NCBI GenBank assembly: GCA_013397865.1
Contig: VZTI01002049.1
Span: 29,799 to 93,798 of the forward strand
Direction of reading: 5' to 3'
DNA from: Struthidea cinerea
Lineage: Eukaryota > Chordata > Aves > Passeriformes > Corcoracidae
DNA length: 64,000 bases
The notes under the pieces were generated by a model. The model worked only from the letters and a program-made list of their open reading frames with translations. It was not told the origin of the DNA and ran no database searches. Numbering within the stretch: position 1 is the first letter of the stretch; each line of letters opens with the position of its first letter. The position numbers and the translations under genes were made by a program. This document shows positions 36,773 through 50,649 of the stretch, in pieces.

Positions 36773-39700
36773 GAATTCAGATATGTTCCCTTGGAAAGTA
36801 TTTATCAAATACAAGTACAAATTGAGGCATCTCTTAAGGTGCTCTGACCTACCTATGAGTAATTTCAACAAGGCACAGTACCCTAATTACCATGACAAAG
36901 TTCATCCTCTTGGCTGGATACAGCACAATGGGCTGAGCACCAACAACTCTAAATAATTAAATTACACTATTAATATGCAGTAACTGCACCATCTGATTCA
37001 GTGGACATGAAGAAGCAGACTACTTAGATGTCATAAGTATGGACAGAATATAACTTCTGCATCCCAAAGCAGGAAATGCCTGATGATCTTATTCTGAACT
37101 GCAGCTTCAAAGGTCAAGAAACTTTTAGGGAAAATGCAGCAGAGAATATGGCTTGTATCCCATAAGGAAGAAAATCTGAAATGTACCAAAGAACTTTGAA
37201 TTTAAATAGCCTTAATAAAGTGATGAATGAAAAACAAAAGATGTAAAATTAAACTCCTAAACATATATTTAAAGAAGACAAAAAATCCAAAGCCTTAGAT
37301 GATATTGGATCCTAGAGGATACAAGCATTTTAAAAAGTCATAAAAGATGATCCAAACAAAGGGAAAATGTGAGCAAACTGGGAGGAAAAAAACCAATTTA
37401 AACAGTGGTGAGGCATTCAAAGAACAAAATAACAGACTTGTAAGGAGCATTTTGAGTTTGAAACAAACTGGCACACTGCTTGAGGCAAATGCAAGCAGGG
37501 AGCAACCTGGATGTTACGTTTATTTTTCTCTGAACCTGCAAAGCAGAAGAAGGAACATGGCGAAGAAGTGAAAGGACAGGGAAAAGCAGTGAAAGAACAT
37601 AGCAAAGAAGTCAAAAGACAACCACTCATCCACTAGTGTTTCTCTCTTTCTCTTCCAAATAGGCCCTTGCTACTTTTCCAAAATCAAGGTGTTCCCTCTT
37701 ATTTTTTCCCCCTACAACCTTTTCTATGTGTTATTTGAAAAGATCAAAGGGTAAAAACAAAACAAAAATAATCAACACCCTCCGCCCAAAAAATACTCAC
37801 TTGCATAAATCTTGAAACTTTCATCACTGCTCTCCAGTCTATTCAAAGTGCTCATCCCCACGATTCACAGCATTTCTTCTTCCTGCCCTGCTGACAAGCA
37901 GCAATTACACAGGGAAGTGCTCTAGGGAAGCTCTGGGTTGTGCCAGGTAGCAAAAGGCTCACTCATGCCACTATGCAGAACTCCTCAGAAGTCAACAAAC
38001 ACCACAGAGTGGGAAATAGCACTGATCAAAAGGAAACAATCTATTAATACCACCAAAGCAGCATGTCAAAATCAAGCTGCTAACTGTGATGCAGGCCAGA
38101 AATCAAATTAGGTTTATCTGATAAACAACATAGCAGGACAATGAGCCATTATAAGAATCCTGGGAGGGTGGGGAAGAATTTTTTTTCTGGCAGTACCTCC
38201 AGGAGAACAGATGGGTGTAATAAAGCAAATATTTTCTGAGATTCTCTGAGACAGTGTAGCACAATTAGAATTTATGCCAGAAGATAGTATTGAGAAAGAA
38301 AAGAATGAGGAAAATGAGGATATCTAAGTGTCCTAGATAAATTTATATCCTGATTTCTATTTTTTACATTACAAGAACTAGGGGGGTCCTGATGAGATGT
38401 GCAGACAGCATCACATGGCATGTGATAATGTAAGATTCAGTATCCTTTGTCTGTCCCTCATCTGATGTCCCTTTTTCTGGTCAACTATTTTTTCTTCAGC
38501 TCACTGTTCTTCCTTCTGTTTAAAATTTTTTTCTTAGCCAAGCAAAAGTGCCTGTGACTGTGAATTTGTACTACAAAAGCAGCTGTAAGAAACAACCTCC
38601 AATAGGAACAATATTTCTAGATCTTTGTTTGGCCGATAGTACTATGTGGTTTGCCTGCTTGTCCTTAGCGTAGAGATTAAAAAAATATACCTTCTGTAAT
38701 CTGTTTCCTATCTGTCTGTCTTCACGCTGCATGGTCCTATTGTTTGGTGTTCTAGGAAGCATGACAAATTGAATTTTGTGGAATACTACTCCAGTTCAAC
38801 TACTTTTTCTTCCTTTTCCTAGTCTAGTGGAAATCTTTCACTGTCTTCATGACACAAAGAGTTCCTGAAACACTGGAATTTATTTTACTCTCTCTTAAAG
38901 GAAAAGCAAAGAAGGGATTTTAAATGTTAGAATGAATACCTTACTCTGGAGTTCACATTTCCAACCCTTTACTGTCCTTTTTAAAAGTTTAAAAGACTTT
39001 CAGCAGTGTCTATTTGCCATGAACTAACTAAGTTCATTCACCACAAATTAATTCTCACTCAAATAAATGTTACTTTACATCTCATCAGAGTCCTAGTGAC
39101 ACTCAGGCAAACATTAGGGCAAAGTGCTGCTGTAGACAGTCAAGTATCACTACCAAGGCTTTCAAGATTTCCACTGATATTCAGTGATGCAATTTAACAT
39201 ACTTTGCTCTTATTCATAAAAACAGAAGAATTACACTAAGTAGAAATATACTGTATTTTCATGTTGCTTCATGAAAACCTGCCCACTATATGGCTCTTGG
39301 TTGGTTTCTCTCTCTCATCAATTAACTCTTTTCTCTCAACTCTAAAACCTAAATAGTTTAGGCAACATGTAAGCCTCTGCAATAGCACATTGGCTAATGC
39401 AACAGTAGGAAATTTAAAATATTCATATAAAACTATTATATGGGAGATAGATATTCACCATTAGCTGTGGTTTCAAATGAAACAACTATTCCTGTCTTGT
39501 TCTGCACTGCCCATGGAATTTGGGAGTGCCTGCTGAACTGGGGTGTTTCAAGGACTTAAGTGCAGACAGGGCCCTTTTTTTCTGCACATGGAAAGACAAT
39601 TTGGTTGCCCTAGATAAAAACACCTAAATTTACAATCATACTTCCAAAATTTAGGGACTGTGTTTTACAACGAATCGCAAACATTTTCATTTATTTTGAC

Positions 39701-42454
39701 TGAAGCACACAAATTCTAAATTTTCCAGTTGAGTTTTAAACTAGTATTTAGACTCTTCCACTCCATGTTTCTAAGGAGCGTGTAAGAAAGCAGAACAAGG
39801 AAGATCCATGTTATGCCCAAAGCAAAAGCACCAAGGCTCAGATGATCATTCTTTTCATCAGCGCTCTTAGACATACTATTGCAATTACATGTTCCATTTC
39901 AGTGAAATAAAAAATAGCACAAGCAGGCCAAAAACAATCACTTTACTTGTCTTAAAAGCAGAAGGACTCCATGAACATTTTTTTTTAACTTTTTTTATTT
40001 CCCAAGTGCCACACAGGCTGCAGTGCCAGTTCAAAGTAACTCTTACTGGTATTTCATGGAGAGACTACCTTTTATTCTGTGTTCACACCATATCACACAG
40101 CTGGGTGCTGCTCAGTCACTCAGGCACATGATTGATAATTCTATGATTATACAGATTAATAGTAGGAACATGATTATCTTCTAAATGTAGAAATAATTGT
40201 TTGAAAGAACCTGAGAACTTTATAAAGTACTCTTAAAGCATTGATTTCTTGGGTCAGCCTAATTTTGAAGAACATTCTACAAAAGGCAACAAGTATAGTT
40301 TCCAGCCCTCATCCATGGTTTCTGGATGGCAGAGGGACTGAAAGCAGTAAAGATTCCTCTTCACAGTACTACTGAAGGGGAACGGTCATCAAGGAACTCA
40401 AAGAAACGTTCTCACCTGTGAGAATTAAGCTGTCAATTACTGGCGTGATTCATGAACCAGGAGAGTTATAAGCACCAAAAGCCACTCCAGCAAAAGATGA
40501 CTCAGATGAATTGATCAAGGTAATCTTTTCTTAAACTGTTTTTCTTTCTCAGTTTTTTTGGTACCTCTTCATTAATATTCCTTATACAGCTAACAAGTGA
40601 TTTCATCTTATAAAAATTAAACTCAGTCTGGGAAGCTATTGTTCTGTGTCTTTGGGGAGAGTGTGCTTATCATTCTAATAAAGAGTACACTGCATTCATA
40701 TTTAACAAAGCACTTTAAAGAAAGTTACTTTAAAGACTGTTATGAATTTCATGTGGATAAATCTGCATGGTGCTCCACTGGCTCCTGACTTCTACATTAG
40801 ATGGCAATCCCTACAGCAGATGATGTGGGCTTTACAGTTTTCCTTGCAAATTCTTGTACTAGGTCAAAATTTAGTTTACCAATAATCACACAGCAGCTAT
40901 ATATCCTTCTGTGCTGAGATATATGGGTATTATTAGTGTTCACTAGTTCAAATAGAGAACATCCTTCATTATGATAAAGCAGGGGACACACTTCAGAAAT
41001 AGCTCTATTTTTTTCAGGGTTCTATCTTCTAACTAGTCTTTTAAGAAAATGAAGAATAGAAATCAAAAGATGAATGGTGCCTAGAATCCTCACCATGCAA
41101 AAACACCCTTAACAAAATCATTTTGGAAAAAGAACTATAATTCAATGGAACTCAAACTTTAAAAGTGCAAATAAAGCACAAAATCAGCTTCACTTTGAAA
41201 TAATAAAAATGAATACTGTGGTATGCACAGTTAAATAGTGATAAAATGACAGTTTTGACCCTGAATTACCACTCTTATCCTTCAAAATATTTAAACATAT
41301 CTTTTTATAAATACTTGTTAGGTTTTATAAATTTTTGTTTATGAATATAAATTGCATTCCCCTGAATAGGGATAAAACTAAGATCCTTTGAATAGCCTTT
41401 CAGAGACTTAAATATAGAGTATCAGGCAGTGAAAAGTTGCCTGATTTATACGAACTGACATTTTCAAAACCACTGGAACATATTTATTGTTTTAGGTAAT
41501 GTAAATTAATCCTGTGGCACAGTTGTGGACAGCTAGTTTTGATCAGGGTAAAACTCAGAGCATTCAATGATAAATTTTATCTTTCTGTAAGATTCTTTAC
41601 TCTCTTATCAAATTTCAAAGAAAGGATGTAACTTAAAACATTAATTCTATTCAGTCTTCATAAAAACATGAACTTACTCAGATGTCCCCAGGTTTCATAA
41701 GTAGATGCTGATGACAAAGTACCTGTATTTAATTATTCATGTTCAGCTCCTGTCTGAAGTGCATGATCAACCTTTTTTCCTACTTATGAAACCCTTTTTG
41801 TTTCTCTTTTTTCTACTTTTTTCTAAAGTTATTCTATCATGATCTGAAACAAGATTCAACTTTGTGATGAATACTAGTGTAGAGAGCAGCAGCAATGGAA
41901 CTACAACATTCACAGTTCTTGAACTTCCTGTAGTTTTAAGTTGCTGTTTCCTTAATGCTATTCCTTAATGCATTTTCAAATATTATTACTTCTGTGTTTC
42001 TTCTCAAGCATCACATCAACACAATTTAAGAGCATATGATGATGCGTTGATAATCATCCCACTGCAAATAAAACATGTTCTCCTCTGCTCATACTACAAT
42101 ATCCTATGATCTGCTTTCTTAGGGAGACTGTTCTGGATAACTCAGTTTAGTAATTTTTTGTAAGTCATGTTTGGGAGAATAAAAGAACATATGTTCTGCC
42201 AAAACCCTCAACCAGTATCACAGTGATGTTTCAACATAAACTTTTGACCTTTCTGAATATTATCCCTATAGCTACTTGTATGGATACCACTGTCACCATC
42301 ACCTGCGTAACAGCACTGCTATGAAAGTTGGTACATTCTGGGTAAAACTTTGAAACAAGGAGACAGCAAACTTCTAAAGTCTTCCCTGTTTACGAATCCT
42401 TGGCTAGCTGTAACAGACATTGAAAGTAAAATCAGAAAGCACATAGAAAAAAAG
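36773..42454. other. AT-rich unique DNA, no gene seen
   Basis: About 5.7 kb read on both strands. There are only short chance frames and short A/T runs, with no recognisable transposon, exon chain or RNA gene. Confidence 0.5.
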
Positions 42455-42904
42455 TGTTGGGGTGTCCTGGCAAACCTGCCAGCCTAGGGCTTGGGGGGAC
42501 AGAGCTGCGCCTGGAAAANNNNNNNNNNNNNNNNNNNNNNNNNNNNNNNNNNNNNNNNNNNNNNNCCCATTGGCTGCTGCTGTAAGCCCCGCCCCCATCC
42601 CCGGGACCCTGGGGAAAGCCGGGGTCTCCCTGGTCAGACGGCTGCGGGGAAGGAGAGAATGAACTGCTGCGGCCTCCTCCAGTGTCTCTGTTCTCGCCTT
42701 CCTTCGTTCCTGGGGTCCAGGGGGTCCAACCCAGAGCCCCGTGGATGTAGCTGCTTCACCAAGAGAGCTCCGCAGCCCCACAGCCAGATAAGGGAAAATC
42801 ACAGATAGCTCGGCCGGCTTATAAAGTGTGGTCTAAGCTGCCTGCTGAGCTAATTCAGAATCTCACCCCCGAGCTAGCCAGCCCGGCAACCAGACAAAGA
42901 CACA
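42455..42904 (+). mobile_element. CpG-rich LTR-like element interrupted by an assembly gap
   Basis: A sharply bounded GC-rich island. It starts TGTTGGGGTGTCCTGG, sharing its first ten bases with the minus-strand start of the LTR at 36766. After the gap come CCCATTGGCTG (inverted CCAAT box), a GC box GCCCCGCCCC, and a TATA-like CTTATAAAG near 42820-42828. It can be closed at ...GACACA (42904), with near-matching flanks AAAAAG (42449-42454) and AAAAAT (42905-42910). No AATAAA was seen and the flanks are low complexity, so LTR status is inferred. A host CpG-island promoter is the main alternative. Confidence 0.5.
42519..42565. other. Assembly gap (47 N)
   Basis: The run of N lies inside the GC-rich island. 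The sequence is missing, so frames drawn across it are meaningless. Confidence 0.99.
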
Positions 42905-43363
42905 AAAAATGACATCCATTTTTTTTGTTTTTGTGGCATCTTTCTCCTCCCTGATAACAGAAATATGCCCAGAGAAAAAAGAGCATGAAGTGGAGAACTT
43001 TGTAGAAATAACTAGTTTTGAATCCAAATTCAAGGCCTGAAGATGAACACGGGGAGTGCTACGTGAGCATTAGGAGGAGCAGGAGTTACTCTAATGTAAA
43101 CTGGAGAAAGCAGGTTAGGTGGGGCAATCTGGATGATTAGGTTAATTGACTCAGTTGTTCGCTTTCCATGTTATTTCTATACTTGGAGACAGAAATGGAT
43201 GGATAGAACTCTGTTGATAGGGATTTCTGGTACTATCTTCTCCTCAAAGATTATAGGAGACATTCTTCAGCTCATCACATTTAAAGAATCACTTCAAACT
43301 AAAATGCAAAGAAATTATGAGGACAGGTTTCCAACCCTTGAAATCATAGCAAAAAACATGTGC
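42905..43363. other. AT-rich unique DNA, no gene seen
   Basis: No feature recognised on either strand. Confidence 0.5.
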
Positions 43364-43401
43364 ATATGTATGTATATCTATCTATTTATTTATTTATTTA
43401 A
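43364..43401 (+). repeat. Compound tetranucleotide repeat (TGTA/TCTA/TTTA)
   Basis: TATGTATGTA is followed by two TCTA units and four TTTA-type units. It accounts for the leucine/phenylalanine/tyrosine-rich end of the 103-codon frame at 43133-43444. Confidence 0.85.
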
Positions 43402-45094
43402 AGAAAATAAACCCCTCCTAATTTCAAAGTGTTTATATCAATGATGTCCCAAAGCAATTAATTCTGTTTTAAATTCTTAACATTGGAGGAGACATTACTA
43501 AATAGGAGATAACTACCATTGGGTCAAGAGGAGTTGTTTGATAAAATTAACCCTCAGGGTACATAATTAATGAGAACTGAGCATCTTTCTCAGAAGTCAA
43601 TGACTCAATGAATTTGTAAGCTATTCTTCTGGCAAAAAAACACTGCCTTTCCAGAGCCTAAATATACTACTATATATCAATGCCATCTATATGCCTAGAT
43701 ATTATCAGTTAACACTTAAATATTTGTAGGTTACTTTAAGTCTATTAGGACTTTCTGATTATTTATATAGTTGTGGAGTTTTTTATATCAAAGCTACTGT
43801 TTTATAAATATCACACTGAGAGAATCCAGTCCCACAAAGCATTTCACATCTCCCACTGTAATTAAAGCAAATCAGAACTGAGGCTCATGAGACCTCCGAG
43901 GACTGGGCACAAACACCAGCAAGAGAACTTTTTTCCCCACTTACCATCTAAATTCATTGCAAACAAGATTCTCTTCTCTTCAGAGGACAGTTTCTAATTT
44001 AAAACCTGATTATCATCTCATTAATTTTAGCTGGTAACTTAGCCTTACAAAAATTCTTATATAGTTCTTTATATTTTTTTGTAGAAGGAAGAGGATAAAG
44101 GAAACTATTAAATTGGGAATTAGGGTTCATCATTATAATTTGTAACAGTGTTTTTAGTTTTCACATTTTCCCTTTTTTGCCCACTTTACCCTCTTTTACA
44201 GTCTTCCTCTGTACCTGTCTTTTCTGAGTGCAGTTTCTAAAGTGGAAATATTTTCATCTCTGTAAATAATATAAACATACACACATATATAAATACATAC
44301 ACATTCATATGTCAGTATGTGAATTCCTACAATTTCAGTCCACCCTTCCTGACATCATCCTTCAAATTTACAATTCTCATCAGACTGTAAGTTAGGCAAT
44401 GAATTATTTTCTTCCTTATTAAAGTCTCATTTTCTGCTACAACTACTAGGAAAATAATCTGAATTCAGTTATATGTATGTATGTATTTTTTTGCCCAATA
44501 CTGTTACCCAATAGTTATAGTTTTTTATGAAAGCTTTAAAAAAAATCTCTGCAAGTGTGGCATTATTTAAAGTCCCAAATTAGAAGGCAAAAGATGGCAG
44601 AATAAAAGGCATATTTGGCTAGGGTCACAGCTACCACTATAGATTTAAGAAATTAGAAAAGCCATCTCCTCTCTACAAGATTAATTGAGCAAGTGTGTCT
44701 TCAGTAGAGTAGATGTTTTTCAAAGAAAAACATCAGCTTAGTAGAAGTGCAAAAATGCTGTTTCAGGGCAACTCAGCAGCTGATAAAAGTCATGATTTGC
44801 TCCTGGACCTACCCATGGGCTGCTGGCATCTGTTCCCTTTCTTGCAGCACCCAACAAGAACCTAAACCTGAGCATTACCTTTGCTTTTGCTTGTACAGAG
44901 ATAGGCAATGTAAGAATTCAGCTATGACACGGTAAAATCATGCTACCTTCAGCATTACAGTCAGGGTCACCTTTCCCTGGAATGGAGGGAATGGGTATGC
45001 TGTAAGAACTCTGGAAGTCTGTAGCTTCTCAAAGCACAGCTGAGGGAGGTCACATTGCTCAGCTCAGAGACATATCCTGTCCTGTTTCTGATAT
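43402..45094. other. AT-rich DNA with short AC/AT and ATGT microsatellite patches
   Basis: Interrupted CATACACACATATATA sequence lies near 44271-44305 and ATATGTATGTATGTAT at 44471-44486. No gene was seen. Confidence 0.5.
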
Positions 45095-45350
45095 CTTCAG
45101 AGATGGAGAATCCACTGCCTCTCTAGGCAACCTGTGACAGGGTTTGGCCAATCTCATAATGAAAAAGCCTTTCCTACTCTATGTCTAAACTTTGTCTGTT
45201 GCCTCTTCTCCTGTCACCATGCAACACTGGAAAGAGTCTGTTTTCACTACCTCCCTCCTTGCACTGGGTAGTTCCAGGCAATATAGTAAGATTTTTTTCT
45301 TCAGACTGAGCAAACCCCGATCTCACAATCTCTCCCATCTGCCCCAGCCT
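45095..45350 (-). mobile_element. Short diverged CR1 LINE fragment, reverse
   Basis: The + strand reads as the complement of the CR1 3' region: 'gagatggagaatccactgcc', 'tctctaggcaacctgtgaca', 'ttgcctcttctcctgtcacc' and 'ggaaagagtctg', in the standard CR1 order. Both ends are eroded. The TTCTATGA terminus is missing and the 5' side fades near 45350. No usable frame remains. Confidence 0.8.
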
Positions 45351-48300
45351 GATTGCTATTGGATGTCTTGGAACAAGCCAACATGATAGGGGTGTCTTTG
45401 CCCCCACCATTTGTGTGTCTCAATACTCTGGCACAACTAAAGACTCTGAAGTTAAAATCCTCTCACTAACAGTTTACCTCAGGAGAGAGGACAAAATACA
45501 GAGACTCAGGAAACTTAAATTCCTTTTCCAGTAAATTCTATGCTATAAACTCTGTGGCCATTGCTGCACAGAATTTCTTCCTTGTGCATGTCAGGGTCTC
45601 TTTATTAGTGCGTGGTAAGTTTTGTAATGTTACTACCCATAACAAAAACTTCTTTTCACATTTTTTATGTATTAATTACAAAGTAAACAAAAATTATCAA
45701 CTGAAAGTAAAGGAGAAAGTTTATGTAACTTGTAATATCTGATTAGCAAAGCTTCAGGCTCTAATGTTCAGTTACAGATTTGTAACTGATTCTGATTTCT
45801 GTCTTCTTGACTGCTACTGAGTATCTTATACTTTTATTAGCTATAGGAAAACAGATTTTTTGCTTGCACCTTTATGTAATAAGAGATAAAGTTACTCGGT
45901 ATAATAAAAAGGTTGTATTTTACCATATTAATAGTTAGAGAATTACATTTATAGATGGTCTGGAGCATGAATCAATTTAGCAAATTGTGAATGGCATGAT
46001 GGTGGCTTGAGCATTTAATGGAGCAATTTGTATGTAAGAGGGAGCTGATGAAAATATCAGTGACACAGAGGATTCCTTATCCTGGTGTAGTGAATTAGAT
46101 AATTTCCTTTCATATCCCTTGTACCTAGCTTCCAGTGTTAAATATTTCTTTTCATGCAGTGCTGCTGAAGCAAAGACCTTCTGGAGCCCAGACTAGGCCA
46201 CAATCACTCCTTCATGTGGGTTAACCAAAATTATTACTATTGAGTCCATCTGCTGTCTTTTTTAACAGCTATTTGTTGCAGAGGGAACCCCGCTGGAATG
46301 GAAGAGACAGGTTAATGGGCAAAATGAAACGGCTCTTTACTGATCTGTCATCTGTGCCTGCTGAGTCCTGCTATTTCAGCTCACTAGCCATGTTGGGATG
46401 ACCTCCACAGCTGATGCAGGGGAAAGGGAAAAAGCTGAGTGAGAGCAAAGGGAGGTAAGGGCACAGCAGCCAACAGTGGCATATCACACAATGGAAGCCA
46501 ATTCACCTTGTTTAAAAGAATGATGTGGAAAGTCATATGGATTGTATTATGGATGGAAGTAGTTGTTTGAGGGGCAAAGAGATCCCTGCCTTGCCCTTAA
46601 AATCTTAACCCCTTTTAAGTGATGGATAAGTTGTTTTTCTCTAAGTTGGTAGGCCTTTCAGAGCACTTAGAAATCTTTTTGTAATTATTTACATTAATAT
46701 ATCACACTGGGTGAGAAGCATTCATGACAGGGCTCTGAAGAGGCTCCAGTTACTTCCAATTTACCTTACAGAGAGGACTGTAAATAATCTCTTCTGATAT
46801 CAGTTCTTTACATGTTAAAAATATGCCCTGAAATAAATACATGGCCTTAAAACAATATTGCAAGACTAAATATCCTGTATATTCGTACAGGTTTGCACAA
46901 TAATTTGGAAAAATTAGTCTGACATATTTTTTGTTGGCCTGGATGGAAATGTTAGCGCTGATCCTGATGATGCAGAGAGGTCAGGTGCTGATTAACCTGT
47001 TCTTTTGTTGTTAATTTCTATCTGGATTAAACTAGGCTCCTGAATATGTTGTTTTAAATTGCAGGTGGCATGTTGCTGTGTTGAAGAGCATCTAGAGCAG
47101 AGTGGACATGAATGACTTCTACCATTCAAGACACCTGCACAGAGCTGCAAGTTGACACTACAGTCACATGGCCTTAAAAAGTCTGACACCAAATCACAGC
47201 TTAGACTACATTGCTGTAATGGATATAGTCTGAAATTGCCTGCAAATGTTGATTGCCCAAGCCATACTGCTTGTAAGACAGAGAGATTCAACTGGAGGTA
47301 TAACTCTTATTTTTCTGGGTTACTCCCAACTAGTTAAAAGGTGCAGGGTTTGTTTTTTTCAATATTTTCTATATATTGTTTGTCCATCATATTCATATGA
47401 TGTATCAGCTTCTTCATGATCACGGTAGTGAAGTGCTTCATCAGCTCTAATACATTTAACCTCAGACCATACTTGCAAAGCAGAACATTGTCTCCATTCT
47501 CAAGGAAACTCCAAAGTGGAGGTTACATTTATAAATTACTATGGAGAGTTATACTAGTACAAAATTTTAACAGAGCTGTCTCGAGACTCAGGTTAGTTGA
47601 TCATCATTTGTTTCTTTTTCTCAAAAATGTTAGGCAATGGATAGGAAAAAAAAATTTAAAAACCCTCAAGAAAATTGCAATGGGGTGGTGGCAACAGATT
47701 TAACAGATACTAGTATTTTCTTCTGTTGATGGCTTATGGAATTATACATACTGTGATTCACGAGGAAATAATTTGGAAGTGAAATTTTAAAAATGCTTTA
47801 ATTTAGTATTTCAGTGACACTAGCATCTTGTAGATTGCTGGATCAAAATTTATATTCTGGGCATGTTAATTTGGAGGTTGCTATCTGAAGGCTTACAATT
47901 AGGAAGTATTTTTTATTGCAGACAACCTGACAGACTTCCATTTAACTATGCATTATTACTGACCTCTTACTCAGAACAACTTTCACAATATACTACTGGT
48001 TTTTTTTAAACAGTGGCTTTCTAGCTGCACTGAAAATTTTCCAGAGTGTATTTTGTCTGGCCTGTGACCAATGGGTTTGTGAAGGTGTATTGCTGAAATA
48101 AACACATGCAAATACTGGCTCTTAAAGGCATGATGACCTTTTACATAGGATTTCAGTAAATTAAAATTTTAAATCTCAAATCCATACAGCTATCTCTTCA
48201 GTATTGTATGCACTTACAAATATTTCAAAACTAATATCAGAACAAAATCTGGTTGACCTGGAAATATGTTATGTATATATGAATGGGATTATAAATGTTA

Positions 48301-49526
48301 CAAAAAAAATGGATCAACTTCTATGCCTAAGTGTGAGGTAAATTATTCTCATTTTAGTTCTTCCACAGCAATAAATACACAGATCTAGTGCTGAAGACCT
48401 TGCTTGGGCACAGAATTATGACAAAGTCTTCCACTACAAGATCCCAGCCTTTATGGTTACAGTGTTGAGATCCATGAAAAAGATCACACCAGTCTCTGAA
48501 ATAGACAGGCTTTAAACTTAGCATTTCTGTATTGTTGAGGTGCAATGCTTTCATTTTTTTAAGTCCTTTTGAAAGTGAATGTCAGGACTGAATGCAAGTC
48601 TGTTTTTGGAAATGGCTGTAGTTGATTAAGTAACACTGAAATCTAACACAGCTCTGGTACAATTCTAAGCATTTTCTCAATTCAGGAAAAAATAAAATGG
48701 GGTTGCTATCATATAACATATATATCTATGATGCAACTACTTCTGTTATGAAATAATTTTGCATGTTTTGCCTTAAGGATGAGAGACATTAAAGGAAGTG
48801 GAAAAATTAATAAACATATGATTTAATGAAGCTCAATTTAACCATGAGAGCAATGCAAAAGAAGTCAAGGATCTAAAACCAAAATTCTGCAGAGATGAGG
48901 TTGTCTGTCTTGGCCAATCCATTTTTAGGTAGTCGTAGTATCAAAGTAAACCAAATGCTTATCTGAGTTTCCTGGAACACTTACATAATCTGACTCTTTA
49001 TATATCAGCTGGAGAGTAAGGCAATCAAACTGTTTTGAAATACTTAAGGCAGAGTAAGGAGATGAGTAATGGCCAGTGGGGATTTGTTATGAACCAAATA
49101 TGTCAATCCAGTCAGATGTCCTCCTGTGACAGGCTTGCAGCCCTTATGGATAAAAGGAGAAATAGGCAAGCTATGTCTTGAATATAATAAAGCTTTTTGA
49201 TATTTTTTCAGATGACATTCTTATGAATAAGTAAGTGAAAGGATTAGAAGGTATATACAAGCTGTTTGGAGAACTGTATTCTGTAGATCCTAAAGAGATC
49301 TGCTCTGGCTTTTGGGACTAAACAAATAATCAGTGTAATAGACACACACCTTATTTATTATAATACCAGTAAATTTGCACTGAATTCAATGTTGTTCTAA
49401 CAAATTAGAAGGCTGTTCTGTGTAAAATCATGGTGCTATTCAGTTGGGTTATGTGCAAGGATCCTAGTCAGAAGCAGTTAAACAAATATACAAACAGGAG
49501 CAACTGACCTGTTGTGCATGTAGACT
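45351..49526. other. AT-rich unique DNA, no gene seen
   Basis: About 4.2 kb without a recognised gene, RNA or transposon. Open frames are at most 99 codons, without domains. Confidence 0.5.
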
Positions 49527-50212
49527 GGAGGCAAGATGCTGGAGAGCAGCACCATGGAAAGGGACCTGGAGGTCCTGGTCAATGACAAGTTGAACATGAG
49601 CCAGCAGTGCCCTGGCAGCCAGGAGGGCCAAGTGTGTCCTGGGGGACATCAGGCACAGCATGGCCAGCCAGGCAAGGGAGGGGATTGTCCCCTCTGCTCT
49701 GCACTGGCCTCACCTGGGGCCAGTTTTGGATGCCACAATGTAAGAAAGATATTAAACTATTAGAGTGTGTCCAAAAGAGGGCTATGAAGATAATCAAGGG
49801 GAAGACATATGAGGAGTGGCTGAGGTCCCTTGGTCTGCTCAGCCTGGAGAAGAGGAGACTGAGGGGAAACGTCACTGCAGTTACAACTTCCTTGTGAGGG
49901 GAAGAGGGGCAGGCACTGATCTCTTCTCTGTAGAGACCAGTAACAGGACCCAAGGGAATGGTCTTAAGTTGTGTCAGGGGAGGTTTAGGTTGGATATCAG
50001 GAGAAGTCTTTTCACCCAGGGGATAGTTGAGCACTGAAACAGGCTCCCCAGGGAAGTGGTCACAGCACCAAGTCCGACAGAGTTCAAGAAATATTTGGAA
50101 AATGCTCTCAGGCACACGGTGTGACTCTTGGGGCTGTCCTGTGCAGGGCCAGGAGCTGGATTTCAATGATTCTTCTGGGTCCCTTCCAACACAGAATATT
50201 CTATGATTCAAT
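49527..50212 (+). mobile_element. CR1 LINE fragment, forward, about 0.7 kb
   Basis: A well preserved forward CR1 copy. It opens in the region encoding ...MERDLEVLVNDKLNMSQQC, continues through CKKDIKLLECVQKRAMKIIKG and LRSLGLLSLEKRRLRGNVTA, and ends in the CR1 terminus ATTCTATGATTC near 50198-50209. The element is 5'-truncated and its frames are shifted. The 226-codon reverse frame 49579-50259 is antisense to it. Confidence 0.93.
49536..50037 (+). pseudogene. Broken CR1 ORF2 C-terminal remnant in three frames
   Basis: Three overlapping forward frames (49536-49763, 49607-49897, 49816-50037) each carry a piece of the CR1 ORF2 tail: DLEVLVNDKLNMSQQ, then CKKDIKLLE...SLEKRRLRG, then GRFRLDIRRSLFTQG. 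Frameshifts separate them, so no intact polypeptide exists. The reverse transcriptase core is absent. Confidence 0.8.
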
Positions 50213-50649
50213 GAGCAGGATTCATGCAGAAAATTAGTTCTAGGTCTAGTGGAGGACAAGATAGGTCTGAACTAGACACTTTATGCAAAAAAGCATACTA
50301 AGTGGACAATTTCTGTAATACCCTTCTAGGCTGTATGGCCTACTAGTTTAGCCTACAAAATATATGATGCAGGACAATGCTTTTACTGGTTAAAGCAAAA
50401 GGAAAAGAGTATTCCAGGAAAGATGTAGATTTCCTGAAGTCATGAACAACGACAATAATCAAGATGTCTTGAAAATGTGATCTATGATAGAAAATTGAAT
50501 GAATTTCTTTTGTTTAGCATTAAGAACAGAAGAGGATAGGAAATAGGGCAATAGATTTCAATTATGTAAAAACAAAAAAAAAAAATTACTGCAGAGAGAA
50601 AAGAATCATCTCTTCTTCGTGGTCATGATGAATAGAATGAAAACTCATG
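50213..50649. other. Unique spacer between two CR1 fragments
   Basis: No gene seen. An A-rich run lies near 50573-50584. Confidence 0.5.

Noticed and set aside
36382..36825. 147-codon forward open frame
   Set aside because: It lies almost wholly in the reverse LTR at 36378-36766 and is antisense to it.
42404..42808. Open frames of 66-132 codons across the N gap
   Set aside because: They are carried through unknown bases, so length and frame are artefacts.
49579..50259. 226-codon reverse open frame
   Set aside because: It is the antisense of a forward CR1 copy that reads as ORF2 tail on the other strand.
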